64,000 bases of DNA from Enoplosus armatus (Eukaryota > Chordata > Actinopteri > Centrarchiformes > Enoplosidae). The stretch covers positions 18,382,648 to 18,446,647 of the forward strand of contig NC_092197.1 of the NCBI RefSeq assembly GCF_043641665.1, in the 5' to 3' direction. Made by a program: the position numbers and the translations under genes. Position 1 is the first letter of the stretch, and each line of letters starts with the position of its first letter. Below the pieces are notes generated by a model that was given only the letters and a program-made list of their open reading frames with translations, did no database searches and had not been told where the DNA came from. Positions 19,922 to 31,035 of the stretch are shown in pieces.

Positions 19922-22724
19922 TTATTTGGCAGTGATGACCACTGGCATGTCAGTGGTGGTGTCGGGTCCCGCCGCCTGCTCATCTGAGTCACTCTCAGTG
20001 CTGTCACTCTCATCTGATTCGCTGTCGGCAGCTCCGGGCGTGGCTGTGGCCTCCTCGCTGCTCTGGCTCTCCTCGTCCTCTGACTCCTCGCTGGCGCTGG
20101 CGCTGTCGCTGGTGGTGCTGGCGCTCTCCTCCTCTTCCTCCTCCTCCGGAGTGCTGGAGCTCTCGCTCTCGCTGGTGGTGGCGTCGCTGGTGCTAGTGCT
20201 CTCCTCCTCTGGCAGGGCGGCCTGGCGGGGACTGATGTCCTGGTCCTGAGTGGTGCCGGAGGAGGCGTCCAGGCCCTGGCTCTCCACCTCAGGGGTGCTG
20301 GTGTCCTCCTCCAGGAGATCGGAGTGGACCTGAAGAGCCTGGAGGTGAGGCAGAGGAGGGATGGGACAATTAGTTTGTCCAGCTTGAACAGAATTACTGA
20401 AAGTGGCAGTTAAGATAGAATGAAAGTATCCATTGAAGTGACAGTAAAAGTTCTGAAATGGCTTGAAGTCCAGGCACTGAAAGGAGCTTGTGTCGGCTGA
20501 AGTACAATCAGTGTCACACAGGGTGCAAGTGCTAAAAGGAGGCCAAAACGTTAGCTGAGGTCAGGTGTTTTGTAGACTGACGTGAGAGAAAGGAAGAGTG
20601 AGAAAGTTAGAACAAGTAGTACAGAAGAATCCTTTCATACCGTAAGGTTTTGTGGCGTTGAGCTACATTTTTAAGCACTAGCTCTGATTCGATATTTTCT
20701 AAACACTACCCAAGTGTGCTGACACATTGGCAATGGTACGGTAATACAAGGTAGCCAAATTGAATTTCATTTGGACTCTACTGACGGCCTAACACTCTCA
20801 GGAAGCTCAAACTGACCTGTACCTTGTACACCTGCAGTGACTTCTCCACCTCATTGCCGTCTGTCATGTCGTAGGCCATCTTCTTTCCCGCTCCGACAAA
20901 CTCGTAGGACTTGTAGGGACCAGGAACCTTGTGGTAGGATTTGTCCTCCACGTAGACAATGGACTTGTAGTCGCTGGGGTAGCCCCCCAAGTTGTCGCCG
21001 CGGGCTGTGTCCGTGTCGGTGACGATGGTGGGCACGATGGGCTCAGAAGTGGTTTCAGCCACGGGTTCCTCTGTGACGATCACTGGGGTGACGGTGACGG
21101 TGGCGGGAGCGGCAGTGGAGGACTCGCCTGACTCTGAGCTGTCGCTAGATTCGTCCTCGTCAGTTTCCTGGAGATACAGAGGTGGGAGGAGAGCTGTCAG
21201 ATATTTTGTGAGTGACAATCTATGGTTATGATAGACTAAGATGTGTCACTCCAAACACATATGTGCACAGATCAGAAACCTCTATCTGTATGTAACATAC
21301 AGTATATCAACACAAGGATGCAGCAACACAGCGTCTCTGATCTCCAGGTGGGTTAGGCCACATATATACAGACTACTATATACAGACATATATTACTATA
21401 TGTAACCAGACGCGTTGCTGGTGTGTTTTTACTCACGCTCTCCTCTGCTTCATCATCGTCGTCGTCGTCATCATCTTCACTGTCCTTGCTGTTGACAGAG
21501 GCTGTATCTGAGGACGAAGCGGTGTCTGCGCTGTCCGATTTGACTTCTACTGGGGCCTCTGCTGCCGCCTGCTGCAGAAATCATGAAGACAGAAAGTCAT
21601 GAACTTTACCGCAGAACCGGAGGAGGCGACAAAAGACATGAGAAAAATCTGATCGTTTGACAAGATGAGTCCTGATAAATGATTGGTTGATTTTATTTAA
21701 ATAGTTGGCTTGACATGTCTCACCTCGTCTTCATCGGAACTCTCTGTGCTCTCATCTGAGCCAGGAGCAGCTGCTGCTACAACATTCTGCAACACCAGAG
21801 AGACATTTGATTAATCCTCTTCCTCATTGCTTCTTTTTCATGTCTCAGGCAAATGCCAGTCAAAGAACGTTAATTAGTGGATGGCTCTTTGCCTTTGTGG
21901 CGTTAAAAAAATGAATCAGAATCAGAAAAAAAAAAAAACGTTATTGATGAATAAAGCTTTAATAGGGGAAACTCAATAAGGTCTAACTCAATGAGTGACT
22001 TAGACAGCTGTTAAAATGTCTTCCTTAACTTTAAAAGACTTTGAAGAGTTTCCCCCAGTGATCCTTCCTAGGGGGCATCACCAGAAGTTTGGTTCTCCCC
22101 AAACACAGCTCTTCGGTCTCTGAGAAGTTAAGCTCCAAAGAACTCCTTATTAATTAAGGTGATAAGGGAGTCCACATGACGGTGATGGTATACCGATAGA
22201 GAACGCATGTCTTTCATTTGGACCAAGAGGAGAACAGATTGAAAAAAGCAGATGAAGTGGATGAAGTGGAGGAATATTATACCTGTACAGGTGCTGCACG
22301 GGTCTGAGGAACCACTGCTGCCTGTTTCCTGACGGGTTGAGCTGCTGGTCGTCTCCCCTGTGGACAAGACCAACATCAGTCAATATGGAAGTGTCTCTCT
22401 CCCCCCCCCCCCCTCTCTCTCTCCAGATACTCACCACTTCCTCTGAGCTCTCCGAACTGCTGTCAGAAGGTTTTCTCGCCTAAAAGGCAAACAAAGATGT
22501 ATATAAATTTGAATCGAGAGCGAAGTAAGTAAATGAACCAAAACCAAATGTCGAAATTGATTGAAACTAAATGTCAAAAAAAATGCAATGTGATGCACGG
22601 ACAAAGCTGCTGTTCTCAGGTCAGCAAAAGCTATCTTGAAAGCTTTGACTTGACGGAGAAAATGACTCACCGGCCGGCAGAGAACCGTGGCGAAGAGCAG
22701 GACGAAAACGACGGCCACTTTCAT
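19922..22724 (-). CDS. spp1: Osteopontin (secreted phosphoprotein 1), fish type
   Basis: Seven coding exons, all phase 0: 22724-22671, 22479-22435, 22357-22283, 21786-21724, 21571-21437, 21167-20823 and 20338-19922, giving 377 residues. The start follows an acceptor at 22743, so exon 2 has 18 nt of 5' UTR. Residues 1-18 begin the signal peptide, MKVAVVFVLLFATVLCRP. Exon 3 carries the SCPP phosphorylation block SDSSSESSEE (23-32); exon 6 carries D8 (112-119); exon 7 carries RGD (180-182) in TARGDNLGGY. The exon 7-8 join gives LQVYK|ALQVHSDLLEEDTSTP, the conserved osteopontin block; the rest is a Ser/Glu/Asp-rich tail ending VVITAK. Secreted bone-matrix protein: binds Ca2+/apatite through phosphoserine and acidic runs and integrins through RGD, tuning mineralisation and cell attachment. 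A tandem acceptor at exon 6 and a second donor at exon 7 (20816) may add variants. Convergent with the scpp1-like gene. Confidence 0.95.
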
Positions 22725-22742
22725 TGTGTCAAAGTTTGGTGT
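22725..22742 (-). other. spp1: spp1 5' UTR part of exon 2
   Basis: On the minus strand CTCCCCGTCCAG precedes ACACCAAACTTTGACACA and the ATG. The pyrimidine tract plus CAG marks the acceptor, so transcription must start in an upstream non-coding exon, as in other osteopontin genes. Confidence 0.75.
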
Positions 22743-23569
22743 CTGGACGGGGAGAAAACCAGAAACACGCAGGTTGAAGTCACACAATGAAACATCATCA
22801 TACAACACAATAAAATAATAAATCTTAATCTTCATACACAGAGTTCGTACGACACCAAAATTCCCAGTCCGGAGGCCATAACTTCACAGGAAACACAATG
22901 ACATGTCAAACTCAACATGAGCTGCGAGTCGCGTCAGCAAATGCTCTCGCCCAGATTCCGTCCTAAAAATGGAGGTCGCACAGTCACATGACCGTTAACA
23001 AGCAGTGGTACTTCCTGAGGCCTTGGTATGTCACAGGAAGTCATTACGTCCTTAATTACAGACCTAAACGAGTGGTTAGGTGTCCCTGACAAGTCTGTTT
23101 CGATACAGTAAAACATCGGTGTGGTGCGTGGTTTGTTAAACTATGAGGCAGGATGTTTCTGGCTGATTCTGGTCCAAAAGTTGTGAGAAATTGGTCTGAG
23201 AGTGTTTGGCTGAAAAGATTTAAGGGAGAAACCATTTAGAGTCTAGTTTGCATTTTTCATCAATCACTCTGCAAAGCACCTAGTGGGATCAGATCATTGC
23301 TGGTTCTGGTCTTTTCAGACCATCCTTTGTTTCACTGCAGGTATTAAACCTTAAAAAGCGGCTTTAAAAGCATTTCTTTTTCTCTCAGTTCCCCTCTTAC
23401 TGTACCACGCTCTGCTTTTCGTGTATGCTGTGGGAGGAACAGTCTGAGTGTCTGCTTCTATCTTTAATGATGGACTCTTCCTATACTGTGTAATTCACCA
23501 GGTTATAACTGGAAAGCCACAGTGCAGCAGAGACATGACAGACGCCCATATGTGACTGTATGCACGCGT

Positions 23570-23960
23570 GTATTTCGGTACGTCTATCTTTGTGAGGACC
23601 GCTATGAGTTTTAGAGAAGGGACACGTGTTTGGAAGCCTCAAGTCTTTAAAGGGCTGTTTAAGGGGGATTTAAGATTTGGTTTTAAACTTAAGGCTGGAA
23701 TTAGGTTTAGGATAATTCCAGGATTAGGGGCTTTATGTCAGTGTGAGGGCCCTCTCAACAGCAGCAGAAATGTCACCTTCGTCCTTGTGTTCTTGTACAT
23801 CTATCTTTGTGAGGACCAAGTTTCAGACCTCGACAGTAAGGACATTTTGTCTGGTCCTCACTTCTTCCAAGGCCTGTTTGAGGATTAAGCCTTGGTTCTA
23901 GGGTTAAGAGTAGAATTTGGTTTAGGTTAAGGTTAGAACTGGGGTTGGGGTTGAACATGT
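23570..23960 (+). repeat. Two head-to-tail copies of a GTGAGGACC dispersed repeat
   Basis: Both copies open with 'catctatctttgtgaggacc'-type sequence (about 23582 and 23798), continue through 'aaggcctgtttgaggatta'-like text and degenerate TTAGGGTT-type words. The repeat lies in the inferred spp1 first intron and is the same family as the GT-linked piece at 5620 and a relic at about 32660. Confidence 0.65.
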
Positions 23961-23964
23961 AGCT

Positions 23965-24320
23965 GTGGAGGTCAAAGGAACAGTTCGACATTTTGGAAAA
24001 CACGCTCATTCGCTTTCTTTCCGAGTTATATGACAAGATTGATACCAGTCTCATATCTGTAAGCTAAATATGAAGCTAAAGCTAGTAGGAAATTAGCTTA
24101 GCTTAGCATAAAGACTGGAAGCAAGGGGAAACAGTTAGCCTGTCTCTGTCCAAACCAGCCTCTCCGAAGCTCACTAATTAACATGTCATATCTCTTTTGT
24201 CACATCTACAAAAACCAAAGTTGTGGTTTTACGAGGAGTCAGACTATTTCTTGGCCAGGAGCATTAACTTCCTGGAGACTTGTCAGGTTGTCAGGTTGCC
24301 AGGCAACCAGCAAAGACTTT
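23965..24320 (+). repeat. Percomorph dispersed repeat (ATTAGCTTAGCATAAAGACTGG type)
   Basis: The ordered words 'ttagcttagcataaagactg', GGGGAAACAGTTAGCCTGTC, 'agctcactaattaacatgtc', 'ttgtggttttacgagg', 'gactatttcttggcc' and 'aggttgccaggcaaccagc' identify a repeat that is very common in spiny-rayed fish. It lies inside the inferred first intron of spp1. It has no coding capacity. Confidence 0.85.
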
Positions 24321-24534
24321 TCTCTAATCATTTTGTCTTTATTGTAAAATACTGGATAGTTTGACAAGGCCAAGGGGTCGTGAGTAGACATAGCTTCGCG
24401 TTATAAGCCCAAACCTTTGGGAACCACTGCACCACTGAAAGTTAGTCTCCAAACATATGAAATGTGATTTTAGCAATTTTGAATTTTATAATATACACCA
24501 AATAATGCTATGTTTCTCCACCTGATGGTTGAAA

Positions 24535-24645
24535 AACAACGTGGTCTCAGCTAAAACAAAAGTCCCCCGCTAGAATCGAACTGCGGGTGTCGCGGTTATA
24601 TGGTATACGCCTCAACTACTCCTTAACCACCATAACCAGCTCTTA
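24535..24645 (-). repeat. tRNA-derived SINE-like element
   Basis: On the minus strand TGGTTAAGGAG (24629-24619) fits the Pol III A box TRGYNNARNNG exactly. AGTTCGATTCT (24582-24572) fits the B box GGTTCGANTCC at 9 of 11 positions; 36 nt separate them. It continues into GCGGGGGACTTTTGTTTTAG, a SINE body rather than a tRNA 3' end. It lacks a good acceptor stem, so it is not a functional tRNA gene. Confidence 0.65.
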
Positions 24646-24649
24646 TTTT

Positions 24650-25055
24650 GGAAGTGGACTAAAGGGTATAACAGGATGATGCCTCACTTCCAGGCCAACA
24701 CTGAACACTTTAAACACTTTAGTCTCGGCTCTCAGTTTGTGCTGAGGGGATTCCGACTGCCAAAAGTGACAGCAAGCGGTTTTGATAATTACAAGTGAGA
24801 GAAGACCTCAGATGTAGTTATGCACTTCTCTCTGCAGACTGAAAAGCACTCAAATGTTTAGTGGTCATGCGTTTATTTACTTCCATCGTAAGACAGAGAA
24901 CAGGCTTGGTTTCAGAACTTATTTTAGCTCTGAGACTCTGCTGGACTTTGGCCTTTCTTTGGAAAACTAAACACCTACAAAAAGAACCTCAACCTTCAAA
25001 ACTCTCCTCAGCTCTTCAGTTAAAAGGCACTGTTGACTGAGCTGGTAGTTAATCA

Positions 25056-25104
<49 letters not shown>

Positions 25105-25885
25105 GTCAGTGTGGTTAGTCGGGGCTTGGTCCGGGTCATGTGACACATAATCCAGAGGTTCGTTTCCTGCTGCCCACACAGCTTCCCCTTCCTGCCCTGG
25201 TGTCACTGTGACACTAATGAGCCAATCAACAGCCACCCCGGCTTCACATCTGACCAATCATAGGCGGACTTCCACTTGCCATAAAGTCTTTAAAAAGAAC
25301 TGGTAATTAAGTGCAATAAACTGCAGAGCTTTTATGGCGGATAACCAAACCCTCCTGTGGGTTTCATGCGAGTTTGCGCCGCGTTGACTTTTAATTTCTG
25401 ATGATGTTGTACAAGAGCGTTTAAAAATTAGTCACAAATGAAGCGGGAGTTCCTTAGGAAACTCTTAGAGTTGCAGTTGAAAAGAAGTTACCAAGAACAC
25501 TGCAAAACAATCTTTAGGCCACTGCTGTCTGTTACTGAGTTCTAAATCCACTGCTTTCCACCTGTTTCAGATTTAGACAAACCTGTTATTAGAAAAGGGC
25601 AGATTAATGCTAGAATCAAAACAAATTACATTTGCTTTTTCTAAAATTTAAAACGAGTTGATTTGTATTGGATTTGAGTCGACCACACCAAACTGGCGGA
25701 CTTTTTCTCGTTTTTTAAGAAAGTAAGACTTTTTGGGCTTATATACAGACTATAGTGTGTTTTTAAAGCTTAAGAAGGAAATGATTTAAAAATGTAATAT
25801 TTTTGTTCAAATAAATTCAAAAAACCTGCTTTTTGTTTACCCACATTCACAGTGTTGAAAGGAGAAATCCACAAAGAAAATACAC
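24650..25885. other. Inferred spp1 intron 1, no other gene
   Basis: A long (GT)n tract lies at 25059-25103. Around 25240-25330 the minus strand has an ATTGG box and AT-rich words but no clear TATA plus donor. Nothing else is recognised. Confidence 0.5.
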
Positions 25886-26315
25886 TGCATCGCTAAAAGT
25901 ATGTGGGCGCCCAACATGTTCACCATATGTGACAGCTGAAAATTCCAAAACTATGAGCATTAATCTGCTGCTTTAACAGCCTCCGCTCTTCTGGGTTTTA
26001 GAACCTGGCTGCAGGGATATGCTCCCGTTCAGCCATGAGAGCATGTTCGAGGGCCAACACTGATGTTGGGTGACAAGGCCTGGTTCACAGTCTGTGTTTC
26101 AGGTGTTGGGTGGGGTTGAAGTCAGGGCTCTGTGCAGGTCAGTCAAGTTTTTAGAAGGAGACTATTGTCTAATATATCACTGCATGCTGTAGCATTAAGA
26201 TTTCCCTTCATTGGAACGAAGAGGCCCAGCCCAAATAGTTAAAAACAGCCCCAGACCAAAAGTACATAAAAGTATGTAGACAGGGGCGTCCACATACTTT
26301 TGGCCATATAGTCTA
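25885..26315 (-). mobile_element. Tc1/mariner-derived MITE or relic
   Basis: The left end 'aaaagtatgtgggcgcccaa' and the right end 'gtccacatacttttggccat' are imperfect inverted repeats of a Tc1-type terminus. Inside, on the minus strand, are Tc1 words (the complements of 'gttgaagtcagggctctgtg' and 'tgttgggtgacaaggcctgg'), so it is a deleted copy with a little transposase sequence left. No reading frame survives. It lies inside the inferred spp1 intron 1. Confidence 0.75.
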
Positions 26316-26490
26316 TTTCAAATGCATGAAAGAACTTTTCACACTGCAAGTTTCTAAAGGTTGAACTGAATCTTTCCCAGCGGCTAAAACAAATATTAAC
26401 CTGCCCTCCCACCTCTCATCACACCACCAGTGCTGCAGAATAAACTGCACGCAGTGAATGTGATGTAGTTTGTCATCTATTCAGTCTGAC

Positions 26491-26705
26491 CTTGTTTTGC
26501 AGTCGGAGGAGGCTTCAGGAGTCCCGCGGCGGCAGACTGTGGAGCAGAAACAGACAGACGTGGGTTTGTCTTTGGTTTATCTCCTGGGTTTCTCCTGGAT
26601 GGTTGTCCGCTGCTCGGTGATGCTGCTGCTGCTGCTGCTGCTGCTGAAAACCGAGGCCCCTGGTTGGCTTATAAACCCTCCAGCCTCTAGGAAGCGGCCA
26701 ATCAG
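26491..26705 (-). promoter_or_regulatory. spp1: Candidate spp1 promoter and non-coding exon 1
   Basis: On the minus strand an ATTGG (inverted CCAAT, 26702-26698) is followed by TTTATAAG (26675-26668). A start about 30 nt on would fall in a (CAG)8 run (26646-26621), and a donor AACAAG|GTCAGA ends the exon at 26491. The resulting exon of about 150 nt would splice over about 3.7 kb to exon 2 at 22742. Mammalian osteopontin also has a TATA promoter and a non-coding first exon. The link to spp1 is inferred; no other minus-strand gene is near. Confidence 0.5.
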
Positions 26706-26814
26706 CTCGGAGCTTGTGATGTCATGAGGTTAACCGCTCCGTGGTCCACCTCTCCTCTCCTCTCTCTCTCCCACTCTTCCTGTGGTTGGTGCTGTGGTGG
26801 TGGTGTGGGGGCAA

Positions 26815-26817
<3 letters not shown>

Positions 26818-26865
<48 letters not shown>

Positions 26866-26951
26866 GCAAAGACAAATACATGGATGAAGACATGCAGACA
26901 TTTACAGCCCAGACAGAAGCACATGAATGTACTTTTTCTGCCTCTCTCGTT

Positions 26952-26992
<41 letters not shown>
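26818..26992. repeat. Two (CA)n microsatellites, 90 bp apart
   Basis: Pure CA runs at 26818-26863 and 26954-26992 lie about 150-300 bp upstream of the candidate spp1 TATA box. Long CA tracts can adopt Z-DNA. They explain the His/Thr and Cys/Val open frames on both strands. Confidence 0.9.
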
Positions 26993-26995
<3 letters not shown>

Positions 26996-26999
26996 TTGT

Positions 27000-29640
27000 G
27001 TATGAAGTTAATTTAAGGACATGTAGTGACAGGCTCTGGGGAAAAACAGCAGCATATAGTGTCAGGTGGTAGGACAGTGATTCAGCTTCCTCACAGACAG
27101 AAGAAAATCATCTGACTGAGGTCTCTCCGGATAATTGAGAATTTGTCTGCGACACCAGACTGATTTGTCTTAAACTGTCGGACAAGAGGAGAGGCATGTT
27201 TTTTTTTTCTTTGTGTGTATGTGTAACAGTCAAGTACGATATATTTCCAAGTGTGTGAGTAACTCTTTATGAATCGTGTCTGTGTGTGTGTGTGTGTGTG
27301 TGTATCTATATGTATGGATATATTTGGAGGAGCAGCGTATAAATCCGACCCTGTATAAGTCATATTTGATTGTTATTTTATGATAAAGTACAGGTCAGAG
27401 AGGTACACCATACATGACTTCATAGTATTTCCACTATTTTTCTGACACCAGTTATCAGTCTGCTTTTTTAATTAGTTGGCGTGACAATTAAATGCTGCGA
27501 TACATTACTTTAAAACTGTTGTGTGTTTTTATTCTGAATTCTGGAAGTCCTACTCCTGGGCACTCAGTTCGGCAATCTAGTCCATCAACCTAATCCAAGT
27601 ATCCTCTGCCAAGATCCCTGTTCATACATTTTGTCTGGATACCTTCAAAATATTTCGTTTTACATCCTGCTGACTTCTATTTGAAAATAAGCGAGCGAAG
27701 TGGCGGCTTTTTTATGAAAAAGATGAAAAGGGGGTTAGGTGGGTCGTATCCAGACAGACCCGCATTCTCTGAATTCTCATGTAATTTGCTGCGACTACAG
27801 AATCATTAAACTTGATTGGCTCATAAAGTGTCTGAGTCTGTCGGTGCGCGTTGATGTCTGACACACTGACACGCGCGTTTACATCTAAGAGAGGTAACGA
27901 ACAAAACTAGGCACATGCGCACACACACACACCTAGAAATCTGCAGATGCATGACGTGGAAACAAATAGATGAACAACTTCATCTCCCACACATCTCAGA
28001 AACATAATGCTTTGTTACTTTTCTCCCTAAGATACCCAGCGTTTCTTCATATTCACACTTAAGATTCAGTCAAGTCATTCGTTCACAGGAGGAACGGGCG
28101 TGTTCAGGACAGCAAATGCACAGCGCCGGGTGGCTAACATTTAGCTGCAATGATTCGACAACACTAACACAACACAACTCCAAATGAACGACAATGGCTA
28201 TAATGGCTACAATATCAACAACATATGGTGATAATGTCAATGTTTTTTTTCCATATGACAAAAAAAGTATTGCAACTAAATAAAAAAACAAAACAAATAA
28301 ATTTCCACTTTGTGCTTAGGATGAGGAAGTATTGTATTAACACAACAAACAAAGATGGTTGACGATCGTAAGGCGTATGTGGAACGCGACAGCAGCCTAT
28401 GCTGTATTTTAAAATTGTACTTAAATGCAAGGCGGTCACAAGCAGCAGAAGTCACCCAACACAACAAGACATGTTCCCGCAGGACGTCTGACAGACGAAA
28501 TATCACAAGCGCTTCAAGCTGCCTCCTGCTTTGGCAACATGTCTAACGGACCTAAATCAGTCATTCAGAAACAGGCGTTAACGAAGATAATTCGGCGGAC
28601 GCATGCGGCGTCATAATATACACACACAGACACATTCAAACACACACGCACGCACTAAGTCATATATAAATAGTCATTTAATGCGTTTGACGCACTGATT
28701 TATTTGAACGCGCGGAAGGCACGCGCAGTTTATCTGTCGACACCGTTAGCCACTGGGCTACCACGCGCGCACTGACAGCGTGATTACAGTAACACAGTGT
28801 GTGTCATCGCTCTGGTCGTACAGACATGTCGGGCTCTGACAGCTTAATGAGTTCTGAGGCCTCAGAGTCACAAACATGCAATTGCACGAGCGCTCAAATC
28901 AAAGCTTTTCCTCTCCTGCCGACACTCCGAGGTATGTCGGACATGAAACACAGCGGGAGAGTCCTTCTCGGTCTTGTTATGACCCCAGAGAACCGTCACT
29001 CTTTGATAATTGAAGATTACAGATCTTAAATGTTTTTGCTGTGTGTGTGTGTGTGTGTTTGCCCTCCCCTTTAACTGCAGGAGTATCAGGGTGATTGACC
29101 GACTCCTTTTTCCTTTTGTTTTTAATGTTTTGTTCATTGTTGTCGCAGAATATAAATGATGTTCCTGCACATTTTATTCATTACCTTCATGCAATTGTTT
29201 ATGCTGTATATGAAGAACACAGGCCGTTGTAATTAGGGTTATTTTGGAAACCTTGAGCCTTGAAAACTGAATAACCACAGATGTGGTGTTGATTTGCAAA
29301 AAGACGTGTGTGTGTGTGTGTGTGTGAGAACCTGAGTGATCTGTCATTTGTTGGATTAAAAGACGAACAAAGCAGCATGAGACATGTCTGGGATGGATGC
29401 GTCAGGACACGCTAGATAACGTTTTCTACCTCTGTTTTCACCCAGTGACAGAAATGTTATGTTTACGCGTGTCTTGTGTTGTGTTTATGTTTCAACGTGT
29501 CCCAAGTCAATTCCATACGGTATACTAATACTACGAAATATACACTATGTACTAAAATAGATGACACACTAATATAGCATCATATATGTAGCATTTATTC
29601 AATAAATGAATCTTGTTTTAAGTTGTGTAGCAAATCAAGT
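27000..29640. other. Intergenic, microsatellites only
   Basis: Short (GT)n tracts lie at about 27281-27303, 29040-29058 and 29306-29326. No exon or transposon coding sequence is recognised. Confidence 0.6.
28698..28762 (-). repeat. Weak tRNA-like / SINE head candidate
   Basis: On the minus strand TAGCCCAGTGG (28760-28750) matches the A box TRGYNNARNNG. CGTTCAAATAA (28710-28700) is a poor B box; the spacing of 39 nt is acceptable. No tRNA cloverleaf is evident. Confidence 0.3.

Positions 29641-29643
<3 letters not shown>

Positions 29644-29688
<45 letters not shown>
29644..29688. repeat. (TA)n microsatellite
   Basis: A pure TA run of about 45 bp, self-complementary and prone to cruciform formation and length change. 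Confidence 0.95.
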
Positions 29689-29691
<3 letters not shown>

Positions 29692-29967
29692 GTTGTAGCA
29701 GCAGACCGTATATTCCTCTGTGCCAGTGAGCTGTACTGTTGCACTGGGTGACATGTTCCTTCAATACCATGAACTGTGTGTTCACTGTAGTTTATTTTGA
29801 CTCCCACACACACCATATGCACAGCCCGAAACACTCGGAATACCACAGAACCGAACATGTATTAATCCACCACTGAAAATAGTCCCCGACAAATACACTA
29901 TTAACTCCTGGTTTGAGTGACATTTCCTAAAAACTACAGTGCCCAGCTGTTTTGCACAGTTTAGCCT

Positions 29968-30036
29968 TTTTAAATCGGAATCAGATTTAGAATCAGAAAT
30001 ACTTTATTGATCCCCGGGGGGGAAATGATACGATAT
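29968..30036 (+). repeat. LINE 3' tail fragment
   Basis: GAATCAGAAATACTTTATTG followed by ATCCCCGGGGGGGAAAT is the 3' tail word shared by fish Rex1/L2-type LINEs and their SINEs. No ORF part is attached. Confidence 0.65.
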
Positions 30037-30589
30037 AATGAATAAAACTGTATATTTGGGAAACTGTTTTTAAAGATTTACGTTTCCACTTGGAACCAAT
30101 GGGCTTCGGGCTGAATTCCACAGACGCAGAGGTATTGGGAGACAGACAGCACATTGGTTGGTACTTCACATGGGATTTGTTGACTGAAAGGAAAAATAAT
30201 GAATCATGCCAGCCTTATCCTTCAACGGGTAGATTAGCAAGAAGCAACAAGTTGCAGTTCTATACCTTCAGCACTGATTTACAGTAGAACCCAGGTTAAA
30301 CTGTTGAAATGTTTACTCTTTTTCCACCTGTGAGCAGCTTCTCAATTTCATTTCTGAGTTCCAGTGTCTGTGACAACACACTAAAATCAAAACGAATTTA
30401 GTCTGCAAGCTAGCAGGTGCGGACTACTTCATCTTTCTTCAGCCACATACTCAAAACACAGAATTAGGACGTGGTGTTCAACTAGGACACAGGTATTGAA
30501 AATCAGTAACAAAAACAATATAAATAATGTGCTCACTGGAAATTCAGGAAGTTCTTGTAATGCATTTTTTGTGTGCAAATGTGTTCATG

Positions 30590-30622
<33 letters not shown>

Positions 30623-30944
30623 CAGGGTCACAATATATCAAAGACCTGTTCTCCATTGACTTGTTGAATAGAAGGTGTGGCTCAGTTGAAGTCCTCTGTG
30701 GGCTACTGACCCCAGTGAGTATAGTGAACCGTGATGTGGAAGACTGCAGAGCATGGAGCAGTTTCTGATCAGAAAAGAAACTATTAAAGAAGTAACTGGA
30801 GACCATCTTAAGAAGGGCTCACACCAGCCGTCAACATGTTGATGTTCCGACACCCACATACTAACATACTGGCATTCAGTGATCCCCGAGTGATTAAAAC
30901 GAATGTGGGCCAGAGGTGTAAAGTGGGGGGCCAATGTTGCGTTG

Positions 30945-31035
30945 TCACCAGACAGTCAGACATATAAACACCACACAAAGATTCACAAGGTGAAAACAAT
31001 ACCAGCCACATGCTGTCGCCGCTGGTAATAAAGGA
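30945..31035 (+). repeat. Dispersed repeat, matches 6265-6360
   Basis: The words 'gacagtcagacatataaaca', 'aagattcacaaggtgaaaac' and 'accagccacatgctgtcgcc' follow the 6265-6360 copy in order. Family unknown. Confidence 0.75.

Noticed and set aside
19803..20249. Forward open frame of 148 codons rich in Ser/Leu/Val over the last spp1 exon
   Set aside because: It is the antisense of a Ser/Glu-rich coding exon; GAG/TCC-rich codons leave the opposite strand open. No start context or splice evidence supports it.
24556..24640. Possible functional tRNA gene
   Set aside because: A and B boxes are present but there is no paired acceptor stem, and the sequence continues into a SINE body.
26470..26727. 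Forward frame with a signal-peptide-like MVVRCSVMLLLLLLLLKTE and an upstream acceptor-like TTTTGCAG
   Set aside because: The leucine run is the (CTG)8 microsatellite, no exons were found to join it, and the minus-strand promoter reading explains the TATA, CCAAT and donor better. Not fully excluded.
26702..27005. Open frames on both strands made of Thr-His or Cys-Val repeats
   Set aside because: Direct translation of (CA)n/(GT)n tracts.
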